Positions 5,025-5,893 of a stretch of 5,893 nt of DNA are shown here, one piece after another. Every line of letters begins with the position of its first letter. Position 1 is the stretch's first letter. Where the stretch lies: the NCBI GenBank assembly GCA_947623705.1, contig CANQHT010000072.1:1-5893 (forward strand), written 5' to 3'. The translations under genes and the position numbers were made by a program. This DNA is from an uncultured Bacilli bacterium. GTDB lineage: Bacteria > Bacillota_I > Bacilli_A > RF39 > UBA660. The notes beneath the pieces were generated by a model. The model worked only from the letters and a program-made list of their open reading frames with translations, was not told the DNA's origin and did no database searches.

Positions 5025-5893
5025 ATGGAAGAAAATAAAAAGAAGAAATCTAAATTACGAATTGCGACCTTAATTCTTTTAGGGTTTTTAATAATTTCAT
5101 TAATTTTTTTATCAGCAGGCTTTGCCTTCTTTCAAGTAGAAAATACAGAAGGAGAATCAGTAACTAAAGGAACAATTAATTTAGATTGTTTACAAATTGA
5201 ATATACTGAAGAAGGAACATTAAGTCCTGATTATGCTTATCCAATAAAAGATGAGTATGCTTTAGAACATATTACCCCTATTAAAGTTAAAATAACTAAT
5301 ACTTGTGAAGCTAATTTAGAAGATATTAACTATTCTTTAGTTTTAACAACTTTAACTAATAGTGATAATAATATTACTAGTGATAAAATGCGGGTTAATT
5401 CTAAAAGAAGTCTTAATTTAGTACCCGCTAGTGAACCATCTAGTTATGATAACTTTTTAAAACCTAGTTATTTAAGTAGTTTAAGTGAACTAACTAATGA
5501 ATATTCTAAAGAAGCTTTAGAAAGTGATATTTTAAATCGAGAAAAAGATGGTGCTAAAGTATTTGAAGGCTATACTGTAGTTGATTCTAGAGTAATCGAT
5601 GAAAACTTTATCAAAAGTAATTCTGAAAGTGTTTATGAAATTCAATTATGGATTGATTATTATGAAGGTGATAGTGGAGCTTATAGTGGTAATGCTCATG
5701 ATTCAAGTTTTGATAATACAACCAAAAATAGTACTTTTGTAGGAGCTTTAAGTGTAGTAGCTAATCCATATGAAAAATATACTGAACCACCTAAATCAGT
5801 AATTGATACATTAAGAGAAAATGCTGGAGAAAGTTTAACAACAGAATTAGTCGGAGATATGCATAGATATCAAGGAACAAATGATGTACCAAA
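5025..5893 (+). CDS. Exported or membrane-anchored surface protein, 3' end cut by window
   Basis: The frame stays open from the ATG at 5025 to the window edge, 289 codons with no stop. AGGTG at 5015-5019 lies 5 nt upstream. The N-terminus is a basic stretch (KKKK and KLR, residues 5-12) followed by a 24-residue hydrophobic segment (13-36, ILLGFLIISLIFLSAGFAFF), either a signal peptide or an uncleaved signal anchor. The rest is hydrophilic and rich in Ser, Thr, Asn, Asp and Glu, with Cys55 and Cys94 as a possible disulfide. A phrase of the type YPIKDEYALEHITPIKVKITNTC (72-94) suggests a beta-sandwich domain in which early strands end in NTC. I do not recognise a characterised family. The pattern recalls large hypothetical surface proteins of uncultured gut Bacilli, which is an impression only. 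An adhesin or cell-envelope role is inferred from the secretion signal. Confidence 0.8.
   Translation, partial: MEENKKKKSKLRIATLILLGFLIISLIFLSAGFAFFQVENTEGESVTKGTINLDCLQIEYTEEGTLSPDYAYPIKDEYALEHITPIKVKITNTCEANLEDINYSLVLTTLTNSDNNITSDKMRVNSKRSLNLVPASEPSSYDNFLKPSYLSSLSELTNEYSKEALESDILNREKDGAKVFEGYTVVDSRVIDENFIKSNSESVYEIQLWIDYYEGDSGAYSGNAHDSSFDNTTKNSTFVGALSVVANPYEKYTEPPKSVIDTLRENAGESLTTELVGDMHRYQGTNDVP

Noticed and set aside
1..5893. tRNA or rRNA genes, CRISPR arrays, transposases or a replication origin
   Set aside because: No cloverleaf, regular spaced repeats, transposase motifs or terminal inverted repeats were seen on either strand.

Overview
The window is strongly AT-rich, roughly a quarter G+C, and uses A/T-ending codons. 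It carries part of an endospore coat gene set known from the class Bacilli: a LonA-type protease, then spoVID, then ysxE. In Bacillus subtilis lonA, spoVID and ysxE lie in the same order, but with ysxC and the hem genes between lonA and spoVID. Here nothing lies between them. This suggests a spore-forming, probably anaerobic and possibly gut-dwelling, uncultured Bacilli lineage with a compacted genome. That placement is an inference from gene content.

Layout. Positions 1-175 hold two back-to-back sigma-A promoters with consensus -35 boxes. The right-hand one drives a predicted transcript of only about 50 nt that is essentially one long hairpin followed by seven T residues. Positions 137-670 (minus strand) hold a 177-residue protein that resembles the CdiA C-terminal tRNA-nuclease toxin domain. 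The last ten codons of this gene lie inside the tiny RNA gene, antisense to it. Positions 671-838 are an AT-rich gap with the lon promoter. Lon (839-3118) is complete, with its Ser/Lys dyad and Walker motifs intact, and ends in an intrinsic terminator. A candidate sigma-E (mother-cell) promoter overlaps that terminator and precedes spoVID-ysxE (3180-4764), two genes that overlap by 8 nt.

Positions 4735-4911 on the minus strand hold an easily missed 58-codon gene for a two-pass membrane peptide with a good Shine-Dalgarno sequence. It faces ysxE tail to tail. Its ribosome-binding site sits in an inverted-repeat region (4914-4959), which also works as a plus-strand terminator. From 5025 to the window end runs the start of a gene for an exported or membrane-anchored protein, cut by the window edge.

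How the parts work together. Lon is cytosolic quality-control proteolysis. SpoVID (SPOCS-like plus LysM) and YsxE (a CotS-like kinase fold with degenerate active-site residues) belong to spore coat encasement in the mother cell. The nuclease, the tiny RNA and the small membrane gene look like accessory pieces inserted around this core. The points most worth following up are the tiny hairpin RNA overlapping an orphan toxin-like nuclease, the hidden membrane peptide opposite the sporulation operon, and a possible internal start in spoVID that would release a free LysM domain.
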